A program made the position numbers and the translations under genes. DNA of 64,000 bases from Eremophila alpestris peregrina (taxonomy: Eukaryota > Chordata > Aves > Passeriformes > Alaudidae): positions 9,616,927 through 9,680,926 of the forward strand of contig WMCF01000018.1 in the NCBI GenBank assembly GCA_009792885.1, written 5' to 3'. The notes under the pieces were generated by a model. That model searched no databases and was not told where the DNA came from. It saw nothing but the letters and a program-made list of their open reading frames with translations. Shown here piece by piece: positions 35,766-48,400 of this stretch. Position 1 is the stretch's first letter. Every line of letters begins with the position of its first letter.

Positions 35766-38700
35766 AAATCAAGATCATGTTAATGTTCAGTCACACCAAC
35801 ACTCATTCACAGAAATATCCTGTGGACCACAGCCTGTCCTCTTGCATAAGACCACTGTTCCTATTCATTGTAATGAGATGACACATTAAGATCTATTTTT
35901 AATTAGCCTCTGCAAGTGCCTCCTAAATTCAACTTCCAAAGCTTTGAGAGCCAACAGTTTAGTCATTTCAGCACAGATATACAAATCCATGTCATACCAC
36001 CTAAAATAAATCCTCCTGGAATGAATACAAAACCTTGAGCAACACTTTGCAGATAATCTTAAAATAATGTTCATTATATTTTAAAGATAAAGAAGGCACA
36101 TAGATTAGTTGCATGAATTGTTGAAGACCTATGACAATATACTCTGAGTATATGAAGTCTGAAAGCTCTTAAGTGTTTTAGGAAAAATTTAAAAATTCAA
36201 CTTGTTAAGTCTTTACATTCTCAGCCCTCATTATTTTTTAAGTGTCAAATGACTCACTCATTTACTGATTTGTATTTCAGTTTTTGGGCTTTAACCAGAG
36301 ATGTCTAAATATTGCACAGTATAATTTTCAAACCTGTGAACTATACATTGAAACACCCCCTCTAGGAACATAAATTTGCTTATCAAGCTTTTTGGAATTT
36401 CTCAACTCCAGTAAAAAAAGGTTTACTTAGCAGGCTGCCATTCCAGAGTGCATGCAAACACTTTGGCTTTTTTAAAATAAAAATTATTCCTCCTTTATCC
36501 ACTTGCATTTCAAAAAAAGCACCCTTAAGAAATGTTCAAGTATCTTCTGCAGTAACATCTTTCATTTCTTTGTCAACAATAAAACATAGGGTTTTTCCCT
36601 AATTGATAAAGGATTCCTTTCTCCCCACATATTACTCCACAAAGTGAGAGCATTTCATGAGGGCTCTAATTAAAGGACACAATTTTAATGGAAAAAACAG
36701 TTACAAGCTTTGGAAAGAAAAGCTTTTGTAACTCAGGTTCTCAAGTTAACAAACAGCTGAAGAGAACATCAGGTTTAGTTACAACCAGTGTACAACATTG
36801 CATCCAGAAAAGTAACATAATAGTCCAGCCTGATTAGAGAAAACAAGGACTCTTGGATTAGAAATACAAGCTTACCAAAATCCTAGTTCTCAGTAAATAA
36901 GTGCTATAAAGTACAGAGTTTCATGCTGCTGCAGTGTCCTCATTCCCCTCCAAATAAAGCTTATTTCCCAAAGCACAGTTATAAGAAAGAGATTCTTACC
37001 TATGCCCTGACAAAGGCTCTGTAGGCTGCTGGGCTGGATGTGCCTTTAAGGCATCTGGCACACAAATACATGTCATGCCATTCCCGGACTCCTAAAAATA
37101 CCTTCAGCCTTTCTTGTTGCTAAAAAATACTTTCTTCTGATTCAAACAGCAAGATTTTCTTTTCATCAGTAAAACCAGCTCTGAAAGAAGCCAGAATGTC
37201 TCCAAAGAAAGCTGCAATGCATTTTGTAATGAAGCCCCTTCCTTCTTCACGGAGCTTAGAAAACAGCAAGGTTAAACACCCCACAAGTTGCTCTTCATTG
37301 CACCTCCCTCACATGAAAGATCCGTGCATCTAAATATTATTTTAACAACCCTTCAGCACTATATACAAATGCAGAATGTAGGAGAGCTTGGCAAGGTCAA
37401 CTACACCCAAATAAGCTGCTTAATGCCTTCTCTGAATGTTTCAAATCTGCTTAGCTGTTCCTCACATTTGACGTCTGCAAAGCTCACCGAAACAACCACA
37501 AAAATGCAGATTCATGCCAAATAATTCCATTAGTGACACTTCTACAGGAACAGCTGAACTGCAGAGCCCTCACCTTTTCCAGAAGAGTCGGCACTGAAGC
37601 AGAGCAAGGTTACACAGGGAGAGCACATTGACTGCAGCAGCAGCAGCGTGTCTTCATTGCCAGGGAACAATGAACCGCTGAGGCAGAAACTTAACACTTT
37701 GCTGCTTGCGAGTCCTGCCTGGGAACGGGGCAACAGGCACGGGTTTCTCTAGGAAAAAGGGCCAGTTTGGATGGGTCTGTGGATATTAACGCTGTATAGA
37801 CTCATTTGACTGCATTCACTGCCCCAAAAATCATCAATGTATTTTTTTGTTTGTAATTATTTTTCACATCTCTTCGATTATCTTTTTTCAGCTGATGCAG
37901 GTTCCATGTATCAACCCATGGATCTGGCAATATACACCTGGTCATTTTGCTGCCACTCACAAAATCAAACAGTAACATTCTTCACCATGACTAGACCACA
38001 GTAAAGCTAGAGAAAATGATCATTAAGTTGTATAAAAATTCCCTTACTCCTCATTTTCCCAATCACTAGGAACTTCATGAGATTCCCACATTTTGACAAA
38101 AATTTTCTCAGTATGTTTTCTGTTCATCTTCAGAAATTTTCATCAAAAGTGCATTTTTTTCCATTTCTTTACAAGGAAAGTGAAAACACATTTTGCAATT
38201 CTTAAAAAAATGACAAAATAAGAAAAAAAAAAATCAGGCCTCGTTTGTGCAACCCTCCTGACAAAAAAAGCTGACAGCAAATCTGTCAACAAAACAGAGC
38301 TCACTGGAGGACTTTTGAGTGGGATAGTGGTAAAAAGAGGGGCTGACCAGTCTGTTTTACACCTGGGACTAACAACCATAAAAACTGCACCTGGCACAGG
38401 TTCTGCAGGAGCTCCCAGAAAACATCTTCCATCCACTTGTGCAGAACTTAGTACTGAGATCAACAGCTGGATACAAAAAATTACACCAAAGACATCTGCC
38501 AACTCACACTGGAAACTTCCTAAGGAAGCTCTCAGCTAGAGAAGACTCTACCTGAACTTGTATAAAATGCAGAATTGCTGCAATTACGTTACTATTTGTA
38601 CCAGAGAGTTGCAAACTGCCTTAATGAGAATGGTTACATTGCATCTTCAGCATCAGGTTAGATAATTCCCAGACCTCCGCGCCTACTCCTCATAAATCAT

Positions 38701-41700
38701 CCAAATCTAGTTCATCTCTCTTTCTGCAGGGTTTTCTTTTTCAACAGGCAGTAGTTTACATAAAAATACTTTGTTCAGGATCAAACATCTTTGTGGAGCC
38801 TGAGTAACTGATAGAAGCATAAGGATTTATTTGTTTAAAAAAACCTCAAACAACAAAAACCAAACATGAACAAACAAAAATATAAACAATAGATGGAACG
38901 TAACCCCAGAATTAATTGTGAGGGTAAAACAAGTTACAGTTTAAATCCCTAGATCACCTCTAACAGGAAAATATTTAACTCATGCTAAACTGCTGAGAGT
39001 CCTTAACCCTGTTACATTTCTCCATGCTGTTAAGGATGGCACTATCTTAATGATTTCCTTGATGTACCATGTCCTGTGTTTTTCCATGTGAATGGCCATT
39101 GTTAAAAAAAGTAGAAGTGAGAAAATACTAAAATCATGAATTGAACTTAATGTCCATCTGCATTTCTCATGTCCAGCAACAAACATCACTTGGAGTTTTT
39201 CACTCCAAGCTTTAGCACAGAATCCACAGTATCCATGCCATTTGCAACTTTCATTTTTCCCCAGTAAGAAATTCTGAGATAAACCAAGACCCTGCAATCT
39301 TCTTGCTTTGGATTCATTTTCTCATCAGAAGTATTTTCTGCACACAGGTTTCTATCTCCATCTTTTACCTTTTCATAAATGTCTCTAGACATTGATAAAA
39401 GAGAGGAATCCTAAGAATATAAACCTACTTTGTTCTCTCTTCTACTCCCTGACTGCACCAGGACAGGCACCAGACCAAGCCAAGGGACACTCTGGTTGAA
39501 GTATTTGTTCTGCTGCACATTTTGATGAGATTCTCAGCAACTCAAAGTCTCAGCTCTCTCCTCATGCATTAAGGCAAATACCTCAAATGTTGGATTGAAA
39601 GAAGTCACTAGCAGAAACAGATTGTACACTGCCTGTAAGGAGAGCAAACTCCTACAAGTTATGCCAAAAATTAATTTTCTTAGTCTTTCATTCTTTCTCT
39701 GTGATCTTACAGACTCAATCTTTCCTTCTCACAAAAAATCCCTTTGAGGAAAGAGTTGTGGACCACTCCTTTTCCATCCCCTCTTGGTCACTTTTCTTCT
39801 ACTTATCTATTGCCAATGTTTCTAATGGGAAAACATACTCAGGATTTTGATGTTGAAATCATGATGTTGCAACAAAATGAATAGCAGATCAAAAATCCAT
39901 TTTCCCTCTTCAGCAAGAGCCATGCCTCCCAACACCCTGCTTGCACAGAAGGTTAATGTGCAATCCAGAACTCAGCCATCTCTTGGTTCATAGGTGATGA
40001 TTTTTGACATCTGCTGACACCAGAGATAAGAGATTCATGCTAACTGACAAAATTAAGGTGTTCCAGGAGATGGAAAACTAAAGGAAACACTTCTAGAAAA
40101 AAAAATATTTAATAACAAATATGGGAAGTATCAATAGAGACAGTAGCATCCTTTGTTCTTGATGCTGTGCTTGAGGAATTGGCAAAATAGTCAAAATACC
40201 TACAAAGATTGATTCATAAGAGGTTTTGAATCAAAACAAGATACTTTTCCAGGAAGCACAAACTATCTGTGTTTTAATCAAGGCCACCTCCAAGGTGTAA
40301 AGCATCCAATTTCATCCTTGTCTGCACAAGAAAATCCTGTGTCATTTAGCCAAGCAACACTTGGATGGTTTAACACAAACTAAAAAGACCTCCAGGAACA
40401 TGGCTCTAACATTCATTAAGTGTTTGCTTAAATCAGCCTGGCACATAGCAACCCTTCACTGAGGTACCTTCCTTTCAGCATGCCTCTGCAAGTTTCTAAG
40501 CTTAGCCTGTCAATTTAAAATCTGACTTCTTAAATGGTGTAGTGTCTCTGTAGCTGAGGTCTTGGGAATGACAAAAAGTTACTCCAGGTGGGCAGTTACC
40601 CCCAAACAGCCACCCATGCACATATTCCTGCCCTCTGGAGCAGTAAGAGGAGTTACTTCTGTCCTGTTCCAGGGCAAGAGAGGCTGGAGTACAAAGGTGA
40701 ACAGTCTCTGTAGCAGAGCTGGTAAGGCAGAACTTGTCACTCACAGCCAACTTCAGCCTCAGAAATGCAAAACTTGCAATGCCACGAGACAGAAAACAAT
40801 GAGAGCTCATCTGCACCCAGCTGAATTTTAAGCCACAAAGACATCAAAGTCCTGTGAGCACTATGGGCTAGAGGCTCTGGACTCCTCCCTGGCCTGCACA
40901 ACTTCTGGCTCAGCCTCTAAAGCACAGAGCAGGCAGCACCAAACCCTGGGGTTCCTGCATCAGGGGTCTCTAATCCGTGCCAGCAGTGCAAATGCTGATT
41001 CACCCCTGAGTGCTGCGTTCCAGTTGCAAACATGCAAAGGATCAGGCTGCCAAGGCACACTGCACAAGGGCTGAGATACAGAACACACAACACATTCACA
41101 GGCACTTCACTCCCTACTCTACATTGCAGTAACACCATCAGTTATTTAATCTACAGGTTTAGCATATTTTCACATCTCAGAGAATAAGTTCAAAGTTCCT
41201 ACAACAGAAGATCAGAAATTTAGTATAATTGAAGTCAAATTTTGAATGAAAGAGTAGTCAGCTTCCTAATTTTCCACCTTTTTTGCTGCATTGTATTTCT
41301 AGTTTTTACAGAGTTTTCAAACAGTACATTTACACTAATTCTTCCACAATGCTGACTCACATGAGAAACATGCTAGAACGTGGCTGAAGGATGTGGTGCA
41401 TACTATTGACTCTCACACAAAGAGAGCTGAACAAATGCCTTTACTCAGGCTGCAAAACCCTGCTTGAACAGCCAAGACCTCACCACTGACACTACTTTAT
41501 ACATTAACACAGTAGCTGCAACTGCAAATGCTTTCATCTCCATAAACCACCATATGTTTTGAAAAGAAACCTTAGATAAGAAGACAGTTTATCTGCCTCC
41601 CACACTCTAACAGGGATTGAAACAGATTTCACCTCTGTAATACTTTTTGAGAAAGAAAAAGCAAATTCATTTCTGCGCTTGAAATACAAGAATATACTTG

Positions 41701-43240
41701 ACTCTGCAACAGCAAGCAGCATCTCTCCAAAATGAATGGTACCAAAGGAAATTGCTTGATTTTGGGGATACCTGCAGTATCATCTGCCAGGCAGATGGAA
41801 CTCTTTAGGAAGTTGACAAACAACAGTCACAGAAAGAAATCATTGTAATCCTGGAAGTTTTACTTTCTCCCTTCGGTGGAAGTCTCCCTTTAATTCCCTG
41901 CTTGAAATTATGAACACACAGCTGCCACACTGCCAATCTCAGCCCGCTGGCTGCTCAGACTGCAACCATTCTGCAGCACCTTCAAGGTATGTAACCAAAG
42001 AACCATCCTGCCTCTGTTCTTTTCACACTCCCAGTACCCTGTTCCTTCTCACTGGAAGATCTGAAATCCCCACTTTTCCTATCTGTTCAGACACTTCTAA
42101 CTTCATCTATGTGACCCCACACCACACACATGCTCTATACTACCATTAACAACTTGAGGTTTCCATCACTTATTGTGAGGAAGCCTATTTTTACAGATAA
42201 ATTTTCAAAATGCCAATAATTTATCTTTATTCCCCTTGCCCTGCTGTTTCCAGGCTTTCTGCCACCTAAAGTGCTTCAATCACACACCTACTGTTATTCT
42301 ACATCACTATGAAAATGATCACACTCATTCTCACAAAGTACAGTCACACAGAAGCTCTTCAGGAACTCTATCCAGTGTTACCCCTGTGCATAATGCAGTA
42401 AGGATTTGTATCCTCTGGGAATGTGATTAGACAGTAGAAGCCAGGCCACAGGCTCTGAAATCTGCAGTCATACTCCCTTCCAGCAGAACAAATGCCACTT
42501 GGCCTGCTGGCATCCTCATCTGAGGCTGGGAGATGAAGGCTCATTAGAGCTGCACTGTTATTGCTTTCCTTCCCTGCTGCAGAAGAGCTCCTAAAACTCT
42601 GCAGGAGCTTATCTTACCCAGAGACGAGGAAAAGCTTATGCAGAAGGCATGCAGCTCTTCAGAGACAGTTCTGCCAGGGGAGGCCAATTGCTGGTTAATC
42701 AAAAGCCTCTTATCTGGAACCACCTGGACATTTAAGCAGTTCTCAAATGAGGCCTAGGAATCCCAGCTGGACTATTTCACATATTTAGAGGCTCTCTGTG
42801 GGGTAGCATGGCAGAAACACACTGGCAGGAAGAGGTTGTTACCATCCTTTCCTGGGCACAGCCTGCACTTGGATCAGTCTAAGCTAGTCAGAGATACCCA
42901 GGAATAGTTTCCTATTAAGATGACACCCATAGGAAAGCAAAAAAAGAGCAGATCCTAGCTCATAAAGCATGCAAGAATACTTAATATAACTTACAGACCA
43001 CCAGACTACTCTTTCTAAGGAGAGAAGGGGTTTGATCTTATGTTGGATGTACATTTCCCAGGGAAAAACAAAGCATGTTAGCAGAGTTCCAGCAACCCTG
43101 CCCACCTGCACAATTACTATGCTGGCACTGAGAGCTTTCACCTTTCCTCTGAACAGAAAGCAATGCTCCAATACTCTGGACCAAATGGAGAAAACCCTGA
43201 TTGTTTACAGAACAGCAACAAAGCCAGATCATGAGATTCC

Positions 43241-43268
43241 TTTTTCTTTTTTTCTTTTTCTTTTTTTG
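43241..43268. repeat. Pyrimidine tract (CTTTTT)n
   Basis: Imperfect repeats of CTTTTT/CTTTTTTT over about 28 bp. Simple sequence in intron 1. Confidence 0.85.
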
Positions 43269-43840
43269 GAAAAGTAGGGGCTGCACTTTAATTATATAAT
43301 AAATTCCTGCAGGGTCTACTGCACCTGCCTGCAATTGATACTAAAAACAACTCAGGATACAGCTTGGCAGAGGTGCTGTAATAGAGAGCATCAGTGTTCT
43401 AACTACTTTTAACAGCAGCTTTAAGGCTGACACCTGTGACAAAGTGAATAACAGTGAAACAGCTGTCTGGAAAGGTGGATTCTAAACACAATGTTTGCTT
43501 TCAGAACCACATTACAGCAGGGAATTCTGACCTGCTAAGCCCCCCACTGCCAGCAGCACAGGGGTTTGGTGGCTTATTCAAATCCCTCTGTTATCTTGCA
43601 AGCAAGGGACCAGAGAACCTTTATTTTGTCTTGCAAATAACTTTGATACAGTCCATTCGCTTCAGCATGTTCTGCTGCAGCTTGCCTATAAGCTTTAACA
43701 CACACACACAAAAAGAAAAATACCACATGGCAATAATGAGCTGACTAAAAGAGCTGGAGACCAGCCACGAAGGATAATACATATTTGCTAAAAGGAAGAG
43801 AGAAGCCTCAGCGTTGCATACAAGTATATACTGAAGAACA

Positions 43841-43893
43841 AGGGGGAAGCGGAGGACGGGGGGGCGCGGGAGGGGGAAGAGGGGAAGGGGGAA
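43841..43893 (+). repeat. G-rich tract with many GGGG runs
   Basis: A purine tract with at least five runs of four or more G, spaced by one to five bases, at the intron edge of the CpG island. Its pattern fits the intramolecular G-quadruplex rule on the plus strand, which is the non-transcribed direction for GALNT11. Confidence 0.7.
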
Positions 43894-44357
43894 GAAACGG
43901 TTTTAAAATAAATTTCCCAGTCATAAAGAAAAGAAAGCTTTACTACTTCACGGGGTCACACAGCGCTCCAAAAAGCAATGCCTGACCTCACCCTACAAAC
44001 GAATCAATGAACGGAGCAGCGCCAGCAACACCAACACGCACCGAATCCTCACATTTCGGGTCAGATCTGCTGAGTTTCAGCCTGCCTGCAGGCGGGCTGC
44101 TGCTGCTCCCTCACATGCATTTAAAGACTATAAGAAACAGCAATCACGTTATCCCCCATCCCGTGCAGCACAGCCCGCTGCAGCTCCCCGGTGTCCCCCC
44201 GCGGTCAGGTTAAACCCGGAGCCCTCAGCGAGGGGCCGGGCTCAGGCGGGGACCCGGCCGGGGCAGTCACCCGCGGTCACCTCACCCGAGCCCCGAACCG
44301 GGGCAGCCTCTGGGGCTCAGGAACCGCTGCCTCACGGCAGGCGGGAAAACAGAAGCA

Positions 44358-44430
44358 CACAATCAATTAGGCTGGGAAAGACCTCTGAGATCATCGAGTC
44401 CAACCTACGACCGAGCACCAACGCGCACAG
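44358..44430 (-). mobile_element. Short CR1 3'-end fragment inside the CpG island
   Basis: AATCAATTAGGCTGGGAAAG followed by ACCTCTGAGATCATCGAGTC and CAACC is the standard complement of a CR1 3' terminus. The copy stops after about 70 bp. It lies in intron 1, about 130 bp downstream of the exon 1 donor, and keeps its CpG sites. Confidence 0.85.
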
Positions 44431-44562
44431 AGAGCCCGACAGCGCCGCTGACCCCGACCCGCACCCCAGGGCTGCCCCTCACCCCGGCGCCGCTTCCCCC
44501 GCCGGGGCCGCGTCCCCTCTCGCCGCCAGCACGGCCCGTGTCCCCCACAGCCCCGCACTCAC

Positions 44563-44690
44563 CGCGGCGGCGGCATCGCCCCTTCGCCCGCCCCGCGCCC
44601 GCTGTGGCGGCGCTGGCGCCATGTGACCGCTGCCTCCTCCTCCTTCCCCTCCCCGTTCTCCTCCTCTTCCTCCTCCTCCGCCGCCGCCAT
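44563..44690 (-). other. Upstream ORF in the GALNT11 leader (43 codons, ends across the exon 1/2 junction)
   Basis: If the transcript starts upstream of 44,690, the first ATG (44690-44688) has G at -3 and G at +4, a good initiation context. It opens a frame MAAAEEEEEEENGEGKEEE with a run of seven Glu, followed by a basic Arg-rich stretch. The frame continues to the exon 1 donor. Its last sense codon is split CG|G, and the stop TAA is supplied by the first bases of exon 2 (28922-28920). Another ATG further down exon 1 (in CACATGGCG, on the complement) reads through the junction and overlaps the main start out of frame. Whether any of these is translated is unknown. Confidence 0.5.
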
Positions 44691-44700
44691 GACAGGCGGG
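44563..44700 (-). other. GALNT11: GALNT11 exon 1, 5' untranslated (5' end approximate)
   Basis: Inside the CpG island the complement has a strong donor, GCG followed by GTGAGT (intron bases 44557-44562), making 44563 the last exon base. Spliced to exon 2 at 28923, this gives a leader with no in-frame extension of the main ORF. The upstream limit is not visible because the promoter is TATA-less. It is placed near 44,700, just upstream of a CATGGCGGC element that resembles a YY1 site. This is an inference from splice signal, CpG content and gene position; no transcript evidence is available here. Confidence 0.7.
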
Positions 44701-44981
44701 GCTGGGGCAGCGGGAGAACATGGCGAGCCCTGCGGGGTAGAGCCGAGGGGCTGCGGAGGTGTGTCCTGCATCATTTGCCGGGCTGTGAGGGGAATCAGGA
44801 GTGCAGGGCTGTGGATGTGCGGCTTTCACTCCTCCCCTCCCCTCAGATTTGCTGTTTATGTCTCTGCTCATCCCACTGGGCTTACACGGTGTCTCGCAGC
44901 TCTCTGTGACGATTAAAGCCTTTTCCAGCTCCTCGAGGTGTTTGCTTCGGGCTTTTCCGCCTTAAATGGCCCCATGGAAGT

Positions 44982-45400
44982 ACAGAGTCACAGAACTGTT
45001 TGGGTTGGAAGGGATCTCTGGAGCCCAACCCTGCCAAGGCAGGTTCACATGGAGCAGGTGACACAGGAGTGTGTCCAGGTGGATTTGGATCCAGAGAGGG
45101 GAGACTCCATGGCCTCCCTGCGCAGCTGTTCCTGTGCTCTGCCACCCTCAGTGTAAAGAAGGTCTTACTCATCTTGAAGTGAAACTTCTTGTGTTTTCGT
45201 TTATGGCCATTGCTGCTTGTCCCGTTGCTGGGCACCACCAAAAAGAGCCCAGCACCGTCCTTTTGGCACCCACCTCTGAGATATTTATATGTATTAATGA
45301 GATTCCTTCTCAGTCTTTAGACTGAACAGGACCAGCTCCTGCAATCTCCCCTCACAAAAGAGATACTCCAGTCCCTGTGCTTGTCCAGTGGCTTTGAAGG
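44982..45400 (-). mobile_element. CR1 LINE 3' end, minus orientation, upstream of the promoter
   Basis: Landmarks in order: ACAGAGTCACAGAACTG, TTTGGGTTGGAAGGGATCTC, GGAGACTCCATGGCCTCCCT, GTGTAAAGAAGGTCTTACTC, GGGCACCACCAAAAAGAGCC, CTCTGAGATATTTATATG, ATGAGATTCCTTCTCAGTCT and AGATACTCCAGTCC. All are recognisable CR1 3' UTR blocks on the complement. The copy is fairly complete over about 420 bp and lies about 280 bp upstream of the presumed GALNT11 start. Confidence 0.94.
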
Positions 45401-48400
45401 GGAAAAAAGCTGTGTAGGTCAGGATGATGGAGGATATCTGGGCTGACCAGCCATGGCTCCCTCACCCTACAGTTTGAGTTGCTGTATGGAATAATGTGAG
45501 GGGGTGGTTTCTTCAGCTGGAAGAGGGAGATAGCAGAGGAAAATCTACCACAACTACACTGAAACAACCTGAGATCGGCAGTTAATGTGCTTCCACAGTG
45601 ACAAGAGATACATCCTTACAGGTGAGGAGTCATGCTGAAACCTCAGATCTTTGATATCCAGAGTAAAGAGTCAAACCACTTGCTTCCTAAACCCACCACA
45701 CTACAGATCCATCTTTGTGCAGGACCGACTTGGCAGGTGTCATTTCTCCAGGCAAAGGGGTGAAACTGAAAGTCATGTTGGTTTTGTAAACCCTGGTGAG
45801 GTTTAAGAACAAATTCATTGTCAGATTTGACGGCATAGTCAAGACTGGGAGCTATTTTATAAATACCAGATTACAGAATTTGAGCTCCTGAGTGACACTT
45901 TGAAGAGAGCAGATTTTATTTTATTGAAGTGGAAATTAAACTGGGTTGACACATCCAAGCTCATTCTTTGGTGGATGTTGCCCCCAATATTCAGGGATTA
46001 TGGCAAGGTGCTTTATAATAACAAAAATAGAGCAGTACCCAGAACCTGTCAAAGAGCTGTAGTTGTAGCATTAGAGTAGAGAGGGCAAAAAGGCAAATCC
46101 ATAATCAGAAGCTGCAGTGAGAGAAAAGGGAGTTACAGCCTGTGCAGGGGTTAGCAGGTGGTTGGAGGGAGGTAGCAGGGATCAGGATGAAAGCAAGGTG
46201 CAGTTAAATGAGACAGCCACACAGTCAGCCCCCTATCAGACAGCTTTTCAGAATTCCTGCTTCATAATGGCTCACATGCAGCTTTGATCTCTCTCTTTTA
46301 ATAATTTAGCCCAAGGACTGCAAGTGTGTGTTAAGCTCTTGTAAGTAAAAGCAACCTCAACATATATGCTGTTTTCTGCAGAACCATTATCCTGGAAGTC
46401 CTAATTTGGCCAGTTGTTGCTCATCTTGTAATTCCAGCTATTTAATCTCTTTGAATTCTTACTGAGAATTGCCCTGGTGCTTGGATTGTCATTTTATTAA
46501 CAGAATTAATAAACCTATACTTTTTAGTGTCATTTACTGTAAGGTCTTTGAGACATGTTTCACTTCTGAAAATTCCTGATAATGGTAATCTGTTCAGCCC
46601 AATTGCTTTATAAGATCTGTGGTAACTCCTTAGTGGTAACTAATTGACCCATTTCTTATGTGCTCACAGCAAGAGGCAGGAACTCTCATAAAAGTTCTGG
46701 CAAGAAGCCATAACCCAAAGTAATCCTTTGTCAGTGTGGGTTGGGGTCAAAATTTGGGTTCCATATGTACTCAAGCACTGAAATTTCATTTCTGTTGTTG
46801 ACATGTCTTGGACACAGAAATTACACAAGAGAAAAGGACAGTCAGCTACAAAAGATACTCTTTAAATCCTGTCTCTTTTCTTAGAGTGATCCATCTACTT
46901 CATGAAAAAGGAGGCAAATGTCCCCAAAACCAAACAGAATTTATACGTATTATTTTTCCAAATCCAAATTGTTCAGAACAAATTTCTCCAGCTGATGTGT
47001 AGTGCTTGTTGACCAGCTGTGATAGAGAAGACAGGAGGAAACTCCAAGTATTCTTTCAATGTCTGGGAGGACATGCATTTGTTTCACTGGTTTCCTGTTA
47101 CAATTGTTTGCCTATGGGCTATGACTGAAGTCAGTCTGCACATCTAGTAGAATTTCTAAGTGATTCCAGTTTTGAGTGGCATAGAAAAGCCCTTGTAAGT
47201 GCTAGAGAGTTTATTTGGAGTGTTTGAGGAAGCAGGACATTTGTCTGGTTACTCTCAAACCTCTTCCTTCCTATTGTTACTTTTGCTGAAGACCACTTGA
47301 TGTGGTCTTTGTTGCCCACTTTCCCAAGGAAATAAGGTCAAATGACAACTCATAATATGTATGTGGGTTTATCTGTTCTGCTGTCTCTTCTCAAGTACTT
47401 CTGAAATCTTGGGTATCATATGTATCAAATTTGACAGTGGGTGGAGATCTCAAAGGGATTATATTCTAAATAGCTCTGCAAAAGCAGATGTCTGAATAGG
47501 AGAGACTGTTATCCATCACTGAGGAAAAACCTGTAGAACAAGGTCATCCCACATACCCTTAAATTTATTAGAAGCACTCAGGAAAGAATCTATGGAGCTC
47601 TTGTGGCTCATCTATTGAAGGCATCAATTCTGTGCTTTGGAGTGGGTGAAAAGGCAAAAAGGATGTTCAGTGCATTAAGACTGGAATACAGAACAAGATG
47701 GGAAGATCTGTAAAATCAAAAATGCTTGCACAGCGTGAATATTGTGTGGAATTCTCCCTAGAGCACCAAGAAAGGTACAGAGAAAAACAATGAACTGATT
47801 GGAGAGGTAGAATTGCTTCCTTAAAAAAAAAAAAAAAAAGTGATTGAATGTACTTGAATGGTTTAATTTGGAAAAAGACCATGAAGGAATGTGAATGTAA
47901 TAGTGGTCAAAAGATCTATTGTAATAGAGAAAGTGAATTCTGTGCTTCTTATAGCATAAAATTTAGATGTCCTGAGTGAAATTTCCTGGCAAGAAATTTA
48001 AAATAAACAAAAGTATATTTTCTCTAGAGTTACACTTGTAAATTGCTGCAAGTGTATTGGAGAGGCCAAAAGTGTAAATGTTCTCGTGAGTGGATTAGAA
48101 ATGGAACTGAAAATGTCCATTGAAGCCTCTTAAGCATGATGCTAATGCAGCTGCCAGCTGAGGAAATCTCCAAGTGAGGGGTGGATTCAGCCAGCAGATT
48201 AAGGCACCTAAATTTGGGTTTTGGTGTGTAGGTGTCTCCATGTGAACCAGATGTCTAAGCTCCCCTCACACTCAGCAGAGAATTAATGTGGGATTTAGTT
48301 ACATAAATGCAGGCATCAAGTTTAGGCACTGAGGAGTTTCCTACCTGGCCTCCTGCTCCAAGAAGCAGCAGTATCCCAAAAAGCCTGTTCTGTCTGAAAT

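Larger units (their letters stand above)
28924..44556 (-). other. GALNT11 intron 1
   Basis: About 15.6 kb. It contains CR1 fragments at 29,311-29,440, 35,285-35,765 and 44,358-44,430, an A/C-rich low-complexity block at 29,929-30,025, an A16 run at 32,790-32,805, an A/C-rich stretch at 38,839-38,900, a T/C tract at 43,241-43,268 and a G-rich tract at 43,841-43,893. No coding exon was found. Possible splice donors on the minus strand near 37,000 and 37,571 are noted among the findings. Confidence 0.75.
43830..44745 (-). promoter_or_regulatory. CpG-island promoter of GALNT11
   Basis: This block has dense CpG dinucleotides and high GC, in sharp contrast to the CpG-poor, AT-leaning flanks. It contains exon 1 and its donor. 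There is no TATA box near the presumed start. GC-box-like CGCCCGCCCCGCGCCC lies at about 44585-44600. CATGGCGGC on the complement at 44684-44692 and AACATGGCG on the plus strand at 44717-44725 resemble YY1 sites, one facing each way. The features fit a housekeeping-type, possibly bidirectional promoter. The window shows no supported gene going the other way. Confidence 0.75.

Noticed and set aside
44479..44909. Overlapping long frames on both strands of the CpG island
   Set aside because: GC-rich DNA has few stop codons, so long frames in all directions are expected. Only the uORF that fits the spliced leader is retained, and as unproven.
44882..45241. 119-codon minus-strand frame
   Set aside because: It lies mostly within the CR1 3' untranslated region at 44,982-45,400 and is not a gene.
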